Part shown: positions 43,738-50,984 of the stretch, in pieces
How the letters are laid out: every line of letters starts with the position of its first letter
Numbering within the stretch: position 1 is the first letter of the stretch
Assembly: GCF_048020265.1 (NCBI RefSeq)
Contig: NZ_CP171843.1
Span: 682,001 to 746,000, forward strand
Length of the DNA: 64,000 nt
Direction of reading: 5' to 3'
Origin: Limnohabitans_A sp048020265
GTDB taxonomy: Bacteria > Pseudomonadota > Gammaproteobacteria > Burkholderiales > Burkholderiaceae_C
Translations under genes and position numbers: made by a program
Notes under the pieces: model-generated
The model's database searches: none
Seen by the model: only the letters and a program-made list of their open reading frames with translations
Told to the model about the DNA's origin: nothing

Positions 43738-43757
43738 GTCCCGTCCACTCCGCCAAA
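43738..43757 (+). other. attR: copy of the tRNA-Asp 3' end
   Basis: GTCCCGTCCACTCCGCCAAA, identical to 34570-34589. There is no tRNA body before it, so it is the island-borne end of the recombination pair. Confidence 0.88.
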
Positions 43758-43763
43758 AAATGA

Positions 43764-43803
43764 AAAACCGTTGTAAGTCTCTGATTTACAGCGGTTTTTT
43801 CTT
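43764..43803 (+). terminator. Original tRNA-Asp terminator displaced by the island
   Basis: AAAACCGTTGTAA pairs with TTACAGCGGTTTT (one G-T) across an 8-9 base loop, then TTCTTTTC. It starts 7 bases after the tRNA-end copy, the same spacing as a tRNA terminator. Confidence 0.8.
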
Positions 43804-43858
43804 TTCTGAATCCACATGATTGAATTTGGAATCTTGTCATGGCGCAGGCGTGATCTCT

Positions 43859-44014
43859 CATCCCCTGCTTGCGCTTTTCAAGGCTTGCCACGATGCGCTC
43901 GAACGCGGTAATGCAATCTGCCAAGAGAACGCCATCGGTGTTGCGGTCTGTGGTCACAATCGCCGCTTCATTCACCAGATTGGCTCAGTCTGCTCCGGTG
44001 AAGAGAGGGCATCC
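43859..44014 (-). pseudogene. FtsH-type AAA protease fragment
   Basis: The minus strand reads FTGAD, a stop codon, then ANLVNEAAIVTTDRNTDGVL and ITAFERIVASLEKRK. This matches the region after the AAA module of FtsH (GADLANLVNEAA... IVAGLEKR), with TGA at the position of the conserved Leu (43985-43987). Homology stops on both sides, so only about 50 codons remain. It sits between the old tRNA terminator and hsp20. Confidence 0.72.
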
Positions 44015-44165
44015 CATCAGTGAAATGGGCAACAGACATCGTGCGTAGAAAAAACGACAGTGGCCAAGGGGCTTGCAAGGGCCCTTGGGGCGATGCGTAA
44101 TTCCACCGCGCTCCTCGTTGTCAGGCGGCCCGGATGCTGCCTATTTGATAGATGGAGAACACACC

Positions 44166-44600
44166 ATGAGCAACCTCACAAGATTCAACCCATTCAGCGA
44201 ATTGCGCGACCCTTTCAATGAGGATTTTTTCAAAGGGTTTGCGATGCGTCCCATGCACCGACTGATGGAGGGCGAGCCTCAGATGCGGCTGGATTTGACA
44301 GAAGACGACAAAAATTTCTTTGTCAAAGCCGAAATTCCAGGCGTTAAGAAAGAAGACATCAAAGTGTCTGTGGAGGGCAACCAGGTGTCCTTGAGCGCCG
44401 AGGTGAAAAAGGAAAAAGAAGAAAAAGAGGGCTCCAAGATCATTCGCAGTGAGCGCTATTACGGAAGCGTCGCACGCAGCTTCACCTTGGATGAAAGTGT
44501 GGACCAAGCTAAGGCTTCCGCCAAATACGAAGACGGTGTGTTGCAGCTGACTTTGCCGAAGAAACCCAACGGCCAAAGCCATTTGCTCAAGATCGCCTGA
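44166..44600 (+). CDS. Hsp20/alpha-crystallin small heat-shock protein
   Basis: 144 aa from MSNLTRFNPFSELRDPFNED, preceded by GGAG. The alpha-crystallin domain spans about 40-135: MRLDLTEDDKNFFVKAEIPG, VSLSAEVKKEKE, and the hallmark DGVLQLTLPKK. It holds unfolding proteins in a refoldable state. A GC-rich hairpin (CCAAGGGGC...GCCCTTGG, 44063-44088) lies about 75 bp before the start and may shape the leader. It converges with the HPF-like gene and heads the stress cluster. Confidence 0.93.
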   Translation: MSNLTRFNPFSELRDPFNEDFFKGFAMRPMHRLMEGEPQMRLDLTEDDKNFFVKAEIPGVKKEDIKVSVEGNQVSLSAEVKKEKEEKEGSKIIRSERYYGSVARSFTLDESVDQAKASAKYEDGVLQLTLPKKPNGQSHLLKIA

Positions 44601-44608
44601 TGACCCGG

Positions 44609-44662
44609 CTTGGGCTGCGGCCCAAGTGGTGCAAGGCCATTTTCGTGGGGCTTGACCCCACT
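44609..44662. terminator. Paired hairpins between hsp20 and the HPF-like gene
   Basis: CTTGGGC-TGCG-GCCCAAG and GTGGGG-CTTGA-CCCCAC lie in the 64-bp gap between the convergent genes. Neither has a strong T-run, so termination strength is uncertain. Confidence 0.45.
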
Positions 44663-44664
44663 TC

Positions 44665-45243
44665 TCACACCAGAATGTGGTGTTTGCCGACCGGGTACAC
44701 GCTGCTGGCTTGCGGACCTTCATCGCCGATGTCTTCGACGTAGTACACAGGTGTACCGATCTGCAGCTTGTCCAGGTCCTCGCCCACCAGGCTGTTGCGA
44801 TGGAAATAAAGCCAGCGACCATCGACCGATTCAATCCGTCCGAATGTTTTGTCTGGCGCGATTTCAGTGATGTGTCCGTGCGGTCTTTCTTCGTGCTGTT
44901 TGACATGGCCTTGCTGATTCCTCACCAGGTCTTCCAGTTGACGGCGCATGGCATCGAAAGCATCTCGAATGGCCACATACACGTCGGTGTAAGCGTGGTT
45001 CTGGTCGGGCTGTCGGTCTGCAATCAGTTCATGCCCGGGAACCTTCACACCAATGCGCACATGGAAATGGTTGCCCTGGGTGTGATGTCGGTGCAGCTGT
45101 TCGATGGTGACATGACAGTTGTGGATGCTGGGGTGAAACTTTCCCAGTTTGTCGACATGGTGGCGTATGTGGGTCTCAAGGGCCTCGGAGTTGGCCAGAT
45201 GACGAAAATTGATTTCCAGAGGAACGGGTGCTGTGGGTTTCAT
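44665..45243 (-). CDS. HPF/RaiA-like ribosome-associated protein with cold-shock-like tail
   Basis: 192 aa from MKPTAPVPLEINFRHLANSE; upstream in-frame codons are not family-like. Residues about 8-115 form the sigma-54-modulation/HPF fold (LETHIRHHVDKLGKFHPSIH, DVYVAIRDAFDAMRRQLED). From about 128 to 192 is a CspA-like segment: GHITEIAPDKTFGRIESVDG, then YFHRNSLVGEDLDKLQIG. HPF-type proteins silence idle ribosomes; the tail may bind RNA. The two-domain form is common in environmental proteobacteria but little studied. Confidence 0.87.
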   Translation of the reverse strand: MKPTAPVPLEINFRHLANSEALETHIRHHVDKLGKFHPSIHNCHVTIEQLHRHHTQGNHFHVRIGVKVPGHELIADRQPDQNHAYTDVYVAIRDAFDAMRRQLEDLVRNQQGHVKQHEERPHGHITEIAPDKTFGRIESVDGRWLYFHRNSLVGEDLDKLQIGTPVYYVEDIGDEGPQASSVYPVGKHHILV

Positions 45244-45443
45244 GGTTTTTCCTGTAGTCGAGACCCCATGGGACATCATCGGAGCCGGCACGGGTAAAGA
45301 GGATCGTCACGCCATGGTGGCTGGCTTTGGATGTCCGGTCTGTCTCTTGACTCACCGGAGCGTTTTGCAGGCGGTTAACCAAGGCACTGACACCCGGGGG
45401 TGCGCAAGGCACGATGCGAGCCAGGTGACATCTCTAAGGAATC

Positions 45444-45908
45444 ATGATGGGTAAACAACTGACAGCAGGCGATATTTGCAAACGCAAAGTCACCGTGGCT
45501 TACAAAAAGACCAGTGTGGTGGCTGCAGCGCAGCTCATGCGCGAAGACCACGTGGGTTCCTTGGTGGTGGTCAATGACGAGAACGGCAGTCGGCAGGTGT
45601 GTGGCTTGCTCACCGACCGTGACATCGTGATGTCTGTGGTCGCTACCGGTTTGGTGCCTGAGCCTTTATGTCTGGAGGACATCATGACTGAGCGTGTGGT
45701 CACGGTGAACGAAGCCGACTCCTTGCTGGACATGATGCGCTGCATGCGTGAGCATGGTGTGCGGCGCTTGCCCGTGGTCGGGCAGCAGGATGAGCTGATG
45801 GGGATCGTGAGTATGGACGATGTGCTGAAAATACTTGCCCAAGAGATGAACGCGTTGGTGGGTACCATGGAGACAGGCATCAGGCAGGAGCGAGAGCGCC
45901 GTCAGTGA
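45444..45908 (+). CDS. CBS-domain pair protein
   Basis: 154 aa, from MMGKQLTAGDICKRKVTVAY (the second Met is also possible). Two CBS motifs are visible: VVAAAQLMREDHVGSLVVVN with GLLTDRDIVMSVV, and SLLDMMRCMREHGVRRLPVV with GIVSMDDVLKIL. Stand-alone CBS pairs bind adenine nucleotides and often occur in stress or energy-sensing loci. It is divergent from the HPF-like gene. No partner domain. Confidence 0.9.
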   Translation: MMGKQLTAGDICKRKVTVAYKKTSVVAAAQLMREDHVGSLVVVNDENGSRQVCGLLTDRDIVMSVVATGLVPEPLCLEDIMTERVVTVNEADSLLDMMRCMREHGVRRLPVVGQQDELMGIVSMDDVLKILAQEMNALVGTMETGIRQERERRQ

Positions 45909-46200
45909 GCCTGCTTGTAGCGATGAAAACGCATTCTGGCGGTTCAGGGCTGGGGCTTTGGCTCATCTGGTTGACAGGGTCAGGCTTGCATCTGTGCTGC
46001 GCATCCATCAAGCGAATGCTGTTGCAGAGGCCTTGAGCAGCATGCATTGCCGCATGTCTCTGAGCTGCAATATTTGATGCCGATCAACCCCCACGCTGGG
46101 GCCACGACTTGAGCCAAAGGGTCTACACCAAGAGGTCAATTGACCACCGAGTGGCCCTCCCGAACAATGAAACACGGTTCAGACTGAAAAGGATCAGAGC
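45909..46200. other. Intergenic region in the stress cluster
   Basis: About 290 bp in which I see no credible gene, RNA or repeat. A purine-rich Shine-Dalgarno (AAAGGAT) precedes the next start. Confidence 0.35.
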
Positions 46201-46635
46201 ATGGCTCAAAAACATTGGATATTGGTGGCCAACGCTTCACAGGCGACAGTTTGGGAGCGCACATCGTTCAACGAGCCCTTGGTGGAAGTGATCGATTGGG
46301 TTCATCCGGAAAGCCGCATGCCTGCAAGCCAGACCGAGCGTGCACCGTTGGGGCATTCAGAGGCAGGTCGGGCGGGTTTGGCGCCCCGTGCAGAACTTAA
46401 ACAGCTGCACCGCAGCGAGTTTGCCAAACCGTTGGCGAAGTATTTTCACGAAGCGCTGATGAACCACCGCATGAACGCCTTGGCCTTGTTCGTTTCCAAC
46501 CCCTTCATGGGTGAGTTGTTGTCACACCTGGACGCGCCCGTACAACAGGCCCTTGTGGCAAAACATGCGCTCGATTTGACGTCCTTGAACGTGACCGAGC
46601 TGGACAAACGTCTACGCAGTGAATTTCGTTTGTAA
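46201..46635 (+). CDS. Host-attachment / baeRF-family protein
   Basis: 144 aa. MAQKHWILVANASQATVWER is the typical start of the Host_attach (PF10116) family, now seen as bacterial relatives of eRF1-like domains (baeRF). The C-terminal half has ELKQLHRSEFAKPLAKYFHE and ALFVSNPFMGELLSHL. Known only by family; link to attachment comes from one plant-associated member. Its position beside stress and ribosome-hibernation genes supports a translation-related role (inference). It overlaps the next, opposite gene by 24 bp. Confidence 0.85.
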   Translation: MAQKHWILVANASQATVWERTSFNEPLVEVIDWVHPESRMPASQTERAPLGHSEAGRAGLAPRAELKQLHRSEFAKPLAKYFHEALMNHRMNALALFVSNPFMGELLSHLDAPVQQALVAKHALDLTSLNVTELDKRLRSEFRL

Positions 46636-47244
46636 CGACGCCAGCACCTGCGCATCGTCCACCTGTGGGAACTGTTGGTAAAACTGCGCGACCGCTATGA
46701 AGTCCTCGGGGGCATGCAGGCACACCGTTTCGTCAGCCAGAGGTTTGATTTTGGCCAAGGCTTCCGGGCTGGCCACCGGAATGGCGCAGACCAAACGCTG
46801 TGGATGCTGTTGGCGCAGGGCTGTGAGTGCCGACATCATGGTGGCCCCTGTGGCCAGGCCATCGTCCACCACAATGACCACACGCCCCTGCGCCGGAATC
46901 GGTGCTCGAATCTGGTTGTACTGTTGGCGTCGGGCCTTCAGGGTTTTCATCTGCAGCTTGATTTCATCTTTCACATACTGCAGGTCGATGCCCAGCGTTG
47001 CAGCGCAGGGCGAGAGGTAGGCCCGCCCTGTTTCGTCCACAGCGCCGATGGCCACTTCGGGCTGGAACGGTGCGCGCAGTTTTCGCACCAGCACCACATC
47101 CATTTGCCCGTGCAACACATCCGCAATCCAGGCACCCATGGGCACAGCGCCTCGGGGTATCGCCAAAATCAAAGGGTTTTGGCCCTGGTACTTTTTCAGT
47201 GCCTTGCTTAATTGGCGGGCAGCATCCAGGCGGTCTTTGAACAT
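46612..47244 (-). CDS. Phosphoribosyltransferase family protein
   Basis: 210 aa. The PRPP loop is VVIVVDDGLATGATMMSAL, with IPRGAVPMGAWIADVL and VLVRKLRAPFQPEVAIGAVD near the N-terminus. This is the stand-alone PRTase group found beside stress genes rather than a defined purine or pyrimidine salvage enzyme. Substrate unknown. The 3' end overlaps the host-attachment gene on the other strand by 24 bp. Confidence 0.85.
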   Translation of the reverse strand: MFKDRLDAARQLSKALKKYQGQNPLILAIPRGAVPMGAWIADVLHGQMDVVLVRKLRAPFQPEVAIGAVDETGRAYLSPCAATLGIDLQYVKDEIKLQMKTLKARRQQYNQIRAPIPAQGRVVIVVDDGLATGATMMSALTALRQQHPQRLVCAIPVASPEALAKIKPLADETVCLHAPEDFIAVAQFYQQFPQVDDAQVLASLQTKFTA

Positions 47245-47357
47245 GGCGGATTCCTTTGCAGCGCTTGGATCGCATTGTCAAAAAAGTGGCGGTTTGGGTC
47301 TGTACCTGGCACCACAAACGCAGCGCCCTAAGCAAGGCTCACTCATCCGTGCGCATG

Positions 47358-47392
47358 AAAAAAGCCGCTCAACGGACGCTGAGCGGCTTGTT
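47358..47392 (-). terminator. metK terminator
   Basis: AAGCCGCTCA pairs perfectly with TGAGCGGCTT around an 8-base loop; the minus strand continues TTTTTTCATG. It lies about 45 bp past the metK stop. Confidence 0.85.
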
Positions 47393-47435
47393 CTTTGCGC
47401 CCCGTCCCTGTCGGGGGCTTGGCGTTTGCTTGGGC

Positions 47436-48617
47436 TTACAGACCCGCAGCCGCTTTCAGCGCGGCGGCACGGTCGGTGCGCTCCCAAGTGAAGTCGGGCT
47501 CGTCGCGGCCAAAGTGGCCGTAGGCGGCGGTCTTGCTGTAGATGGGGCGCAGCAGGTCCAGCATCTGGATGATGCCCTTGGGCCGCAGGTCGAAGTGCTC
47601 GGCCACCAGAGCCGACAATTTTTCGTCCGAAATCACGCCAGTGCCTGCGGTGTTCACCGTGATATTCATCGGGCGGGCCACGCCAATCGCGTAAGCCACC
47701 TGCACCTGGCACTGGGTGGCCAGACCTGCGGCCACGATGTTCTTGGCCACATAGCGGGCGGCGTAAGCGGCCGAGCGGTCCACTTTCGATGGGTCTTTGC
47801 CAGAGAACGCGCCACCACCGTGCGGGCAAGCGCCGCCGTAGGTGTCGACGATGATCTTGCGGCCTGTGAGACCGCAATCGCCCTGGGGGCCGCCGATGAC
47901 GAAGCGGCCTGTGGGGTTGATCAGGTATTTGGTGTCCTGCAGCCACTCTTTGGGCAGCACCGGCTTGATAATCTCTTCGATGATCGCTTCGGTGAAGCTG
48001 GCTTTCATCTTGGTGGCAGTCTCCGACTGGTCTGGGCTGTGCTGGGTGGACAGCACCACGGTGTCGATGCTGTGTGGTTTGCCGTCCACATAGCGCATGG
48101 TCACCTGGCTCTTCGCGTCAGGACGCAAGAAGGGCAGGCGGCCGTCTTTGCGCAGCTGGGCCTGGCGCTCGACCAGGCGGTGGGCGTAATAGATCGGGGC
48201 GGGCATCAGCTCAGGCGTTTCGCTGCAGGCGTAGCCGAACATCAGGCCCTGGTCGCCCGCGCCGATGTTGAGGTGGTCGTCCGATGCGTGGTCCACGCCC
48301 TGGGCGATGTCGTTGGACTGCTTGTCGTAGCAGACCATGACCGCGCATCCCTTGTAGTCGATGCCGTAGTCGGTGTTGTCGTAGCCGATGCGCTTGATGG
48401 TGTCACGCGCCACCTGGATGTAGTCGACGTGTGCGTTGGTGGTGATTTCACCGGCCAAGACCACCAAACCGGTGTTGGTCAGGGTTTCGGCGGCCACGCG
48501 GCTGCGGGGGTCTTGCTCGAAGATGGCGTCCAAAATCGCGTCTGAAATTTGGTCGGCGACTTTGTCGGGATGGCCTTCGGAGACGGATTCCGAGGTGAAG
48601 AGGTAATTGCTGGACAT
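47436..48617 (-). CDS. metK: S-adenosylmethionine synthetase
   Basis: 393 aa from MSSNYLFTSESVSEGHPDKV. Signature stretches are GHPDKVADQISDAILDAI, GAGDQGLMFGYA and GGGAFSGKDPSKVDRSAAY. It makes SAM from methionine and ATP. The Shine-Dalgarno AGGAG is inside a predicted leader stem (see 48623-48752), so translation may be controlled. With metZ and the core MetE-like protein it represents the methionine/SAM branch in this window. Confidence 0.98.
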   Translation of the reverse strand: MSSNYLFTSESVSEGHPDKVADQISDAILDAIFEQDPRSRVAAETLTNTGLVVLAGEITTNAHVDYIQVARDTIKRIGYDNTDYGIDYKGCAVMVCYDKQSNDIAQGVDHASDDHLNIGAGDQGLMFGYACSETPELMPAPIYYAHRLVERQAQLRKDGRLPFLRPDAKSQVTMRYVDGKPHSIDTVVLSTQHSPDQSETATKMKASFTEAIIEEIIKPVLPKEWLQDTKYLINPTGRFVIGGPQGDCGLTGRKIIVDTYGGACPHGGGAFSGKDPSKVDRSAAYAARYVAKNIVAAGLATQCQVQVAYAIGVARPMNITVNTAGTGVISDEKLSALVAEHFDLRPKGIIQMLDLLRPIYSKTAAYGHFGRDEPDFTWERTDRAAALKAAAGL

Positions 48618-48622
48618 GAAAA

Positions 48623-48752
48623 AGGCTCCTAAAGTTTCAGAGGTTTGTCGGCGTTGCCGACCCTGAAAACCCGGAGCCTGGCGAACGCTTTAGCAGGTTT
48701 TGTGAATCGCCCTGCAAGTAGTTCAAGTAACTCGGCGATGCTTGGATTATAA
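48623..48752 (-). promoter_or_regulatory. Structured metK leader with promoter -10 box
   Basis: In RNA orientation the leader can form three nested stems: AGGCTCC/GGAGCCT (plus-strand 48673-48679 with 48623-48629), TTTCAG/CTGAAA and GTCGGC/GCCGAC. The outer stem covers the Shine-Dalgarno. Upstream, GCAGG/CCTGC (48711-48715 with 48693-48697) and GGCGA/TCGCC (48680-48684 with 48707-48711) interleave as a possible pseudoknot. A minus-strand TATAAT lies at 48746-48751; no good -35 box. I could not assign it to a known SAM or SAH riboswitch class. Confidence 0.5.
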
Positions 48753-48794
48753 AAGATGTCAGAACACCCGCCGAAATCATGTCCAATACAGCCC

Positions 48795-49016
48795 ATGGAC
48801 ATTCCCACCCCGATTGAAAACCGCTTGGTCGACTTGGAAATCAAGGCCGGCTTCACCGAAGACCTGTTGGACCAACTCAACGCGCAGGTCTATCGCCAGC
48901 AGCAACAAATTGACGCGCTCATTCAGGAGCTGCGCCAAATGCGTGACCGTCTGCCCGAATCGGGCGGCGGCGCCGAGGTGCGCAACCTGCGCGATGAAAT
49001 TCCGCCGCATTACTGA
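48795..49016 (+). CDS. slyX: SlyX family protein
   Basis: 73 aa from MDIPTPIENRLVDLEIKAGF (a start 39 bp earlier is possible). It is almost one coiled coil (LVDLEIKAGFTEDLLDQLNA) with the conserved C-terminal PPHY. SlyX is found next to slyD in E. coli and has no known function. The size matches the family. Divergent from metK. Confidence 0.88.
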   Translation: MDIPTPIENRLVDLEIKAGFTEDLLDQLNAQVYRQQQQIDALIQELRQMRDRLPESGGGAEVRNLRDEIPPHY

Positions 49017-49037
49017 ACCGCCTTTTGTTTGAAATCC

Positions 49038-50096
49038 ATGCACAGCGTTCAGGACATCCGCGACCACTTGCGCGCCTTGGGGGCCAACGCCCTGCATGAG
49101 CAGCGCGTGTTGCGCCTGTGGGCCCAAGCCAAACCGCAGGACAGTGGCCGCAGGCCGCTGGCGAGCTTCATGCCCACGGCGTTGCGCGAGGCCTTGCCCG
49201 CGCTCAGCCAAACGCTGACCGGCCTGGCCACGTTGCGCGAGCAGCACCCGGGCCAAGATGGTTCAGCCCGCTTGCTGGTCGGCCTGCAGGATGGCCAGAC
49301 GGTGGAAAGCGTGTTGTTGCCACGGGATGGCCTGTGCGTCTCGTCCCAAGTGGGTTGCGCGGTCGGCTGCGTGTTTTGTATGACCGGGCGCGAGGGCCTG
49401 ATTCGGCAGGTGGGCAGTGCCGAAATCGTGGCGCAAGTCGCTTTGGCCCGAACGCTCAGGCCAGTCAAAAAGGTGGTGTTCATGGGCATGGGCGAGCCTT
49501 CGCACAACCTGGACGCGGTGATGGAGGCCATCGACCTGTTGGGCACCGTGGGCAATATTGGCCATAAAAACCTGGTGTTTTCTACCGTGGGCGATGCGCG
49601 GGTGTTCGAGCGCTTGCCGCAAGGGCGAGTTAAACCGGCGCTGGCCTTATCACTGCACAGCACCCGGGCCGATCTGCGTGCGCAGCTGCTGCCCAAGGCC
49701 CCAAGGTTTGCCCCACAAGACCTGGTCGAGGCGGGCGAGGTCTATGCCCGCGCCACGGGCTATCCAATCCAGTACCAGTGGACGCTGATCGAGGGCGTGA
49801 ACGACAGCGACGAAGAGATTGAAGGCATCGTGAAATTGCTGAAAGGCAAATACGCGCTGATGAACATGATCCCCTACAACGCCGTGCCCGATCTGCCCTA
49901 TGCCAGGCCCAGCTGGGCGCGTGCCGCCGAGATCGCCCGCACCCTGCACCAGCGCGGCGTGCTGACCAAACTGCGCCAGTCTGCCGGGCAGGATGTGGAC
50001 GGCGGCTGTGGCCAGCTGCGGGCGCGGGATGTGGTTCAGCGTGAGCAGCGGGTGCATATGCACCCGCACCCGCGAGTTAACGCCCCGGCAATTTGA
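49038..50096 (+). CDS. RlmN-type radical SAM RNA methyltransferase
   Basis: 352 aa from MHSVQDIRDHLRALGANALH. The radical SAM cluster is GCAVGCVFCMTG (CxxxCxxC). Further motifs are VVFMGMGEPSHNLDAV, and the C-terminal methyl-carrying cysteine in QSAGQDVDGGCGQL. RlmN makes m2A in 23S rRNA and tRNA. The N-terminal region is shorter and different from canonical RlmN, so it may be a paralogue of the RlmN/Cfr family rather than the housekeeping enzyme. The 3' end overlaps the opposite DMT transporter gene by 20 bp. Confidence 0.82.
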   Translation: MHSVQDIRDHLRALGANALHEQRVLRLWAQAKPQDSGRRPLASFMPTALREALPALSQTLTGLATLREQHPGQDGSARLLVGLQDGQTVESVLLPRDGLCVSSQVGCAVGCVFCMTGREGLIRQVGSAEIVAQVALARTLRPVKKVVFMGMGEPSHNLDAVMEAIDLLGTVGNIGHKNLVFSTVGDARVFERLPQGRVKPALALSLHSTRADLRAQLLPKAPRFAPQDLVEAGEVYARATGYPIQYQWTLIEGVNDSDEEIEGIVKLLKGKYALMNMIPYNAVPDLPYARPSWARAAEIARTLHQRGVLTKLRQSAGQDVDGGCGQLRARDVVQREQRVHMHPHPRVNAPAI

Positions 50097-50973
50097 CCAA
50101 GCCGCTGGACAGGGCGGTGCCCAGCAAAATCACCGCGCCGCACAGCAGCATCCAGGCCGTCACGCTTTCGCCCAAAAACAGCACGCCGTAAGCGATGGCA
50201 AACACCGGCACCAAAAAGGTGACCGTCAGCGCCCGTGCAGGCCCCGAGTTCTCGATCAGCTTGAAGTACAGGATGTAGGCCACCCCGGTGCACAGCACGC
50301 CCACCACGAGCAATGCCCCCCAGGCTGATGCGCTGGGCCAATGATCGGGCCTGAACCACAGGGCAGGCAAGACCAAAGCCAGCGTTGCGCCGATCTGGCT
50401 GCCGGTGGCGGTGACCAGCGGCGGCAGGCTGGGGATGTGTTTTTTGGTGAAGCTGGCCGACAGCGCATAACAGGTGGTGGCCGCCAGGCAAGCCGCCACC
50501 GCCCAGGCCGGAGCAATGCCCGAGGCATTGGGCTTGAAACTGGCTTGGCCACCCGCCAGCAACACCACGCCACCAAAACCGATGGCCAGACCGACCGTGC
50601 GTGAAAGGGTCGGTTTGTCACCCAACCAAAGCCAGGCGACGACTGCGCCAAAAAGAGGCACGGTGGCGTTCAGGATGGACGAAAACCCCGTGGTGATGTG
50701 CATGACTGCAAAGGAATACAAGGCAAACGGAATGCCGCTGTTGAGCACGCCCACGAACAACACCGGTTTCCAGTGTTGGCGCAGATCGGCCCAATGTCCC
50801 TTGGCCAGCATGAGCGGCAACAAAAATGTAGCGGCAATGGCCACACGTACAGCGGCGGTTGGCAAAGCGCCCAACTCCAGCGCAGCCACGCGCATGAACA
50901 AAAAGGACGAACCCCAGATGGCGGCCAGGATCAGAAAATCGGCCAGCCAGCCTTTGGCGGGAGAAGCATGCAT
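50077..50973 (-). CDS. DMT-family (EamA) transporter
   Basis: 298 aa from MHASPAKGWLADFLILAAIW; the frame extends 100 codons upstream into ogt but that part is not transporter-like. About ten hydrophobic helices form two EamA repeats (GSSFLFMRVAALELG in the first, GSQIGATLALVLPALWF in the second). Members export metabolites or amino acids; substrate unknown. It lies 11 bp after the ogt stop, so the two are co-oriented and may be co-transcribed. Confidence 0.88.
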   Translation of the reverse strand: MHASPAKGWLADFLILAAIWGSSFLFMRVAALELGALPTAAVRVAIAATFLLPLMLAKGHWADLRQHWKPVLFVGVLNSGIPFALYSFAVMHITTGFSSILNATVPLFGAVVAWLWLGDKPTLSRTVGLAIGFGGVVLLAGGQASFKPNASGIAPAWAVAACLAATTCYALSASFTKKHIPSLPPLVTATGSQIGATLALVLPALWFRPDHWPSASAWGALLVVGVLCTGVAYILYFKLIENSGPARALTVTFLVPVFAIAYGVLFLGESVTAWMLLCGAVILLGTALSSGLVKLPGR

Positions 50974-50984
50974 GGAGAAAAAAG

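Larger units (their letters stand above)
34588..43757. mobile_element. Integrated genomic island at tRNA-Asp
   Basis: About 9.2 kb bounded by the 20-bp repeats at 34570-34589 and 43738-43757. It starts with a tyrosine integrase reading away from the tRNA. Contents are decayed mobilisation genes, an IS3-family element, a cut LysR gene, an FAD oxidoreductase, a frameshifted transporter-binding gene, and a PNPOx-like/MocR pair. Codon and base use near the integrase is clearly more AT-rich than the core genes. No replication, phage structural or conjugation pore genes are seen, so it looks like an immobile or helper-dependent remnant. Confidence 0.88.

Noticed and set aside
43758..44023. Small protein genes in the gap before hsp20
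   Set aside because: The minus-strand frame of 85 codons is explained by the FtsH fragment plus random extension; the plus-strand frame is its shadow.
48680..48740. SAH riboswitch before metK
   Set aside because: A GCCAGGCTC segment recalls the SAH riboswitch core, but the matching CGAGG-GCGCTGC part and the closing P1 pairing are not there. Kept only as an unassigned structured leader.
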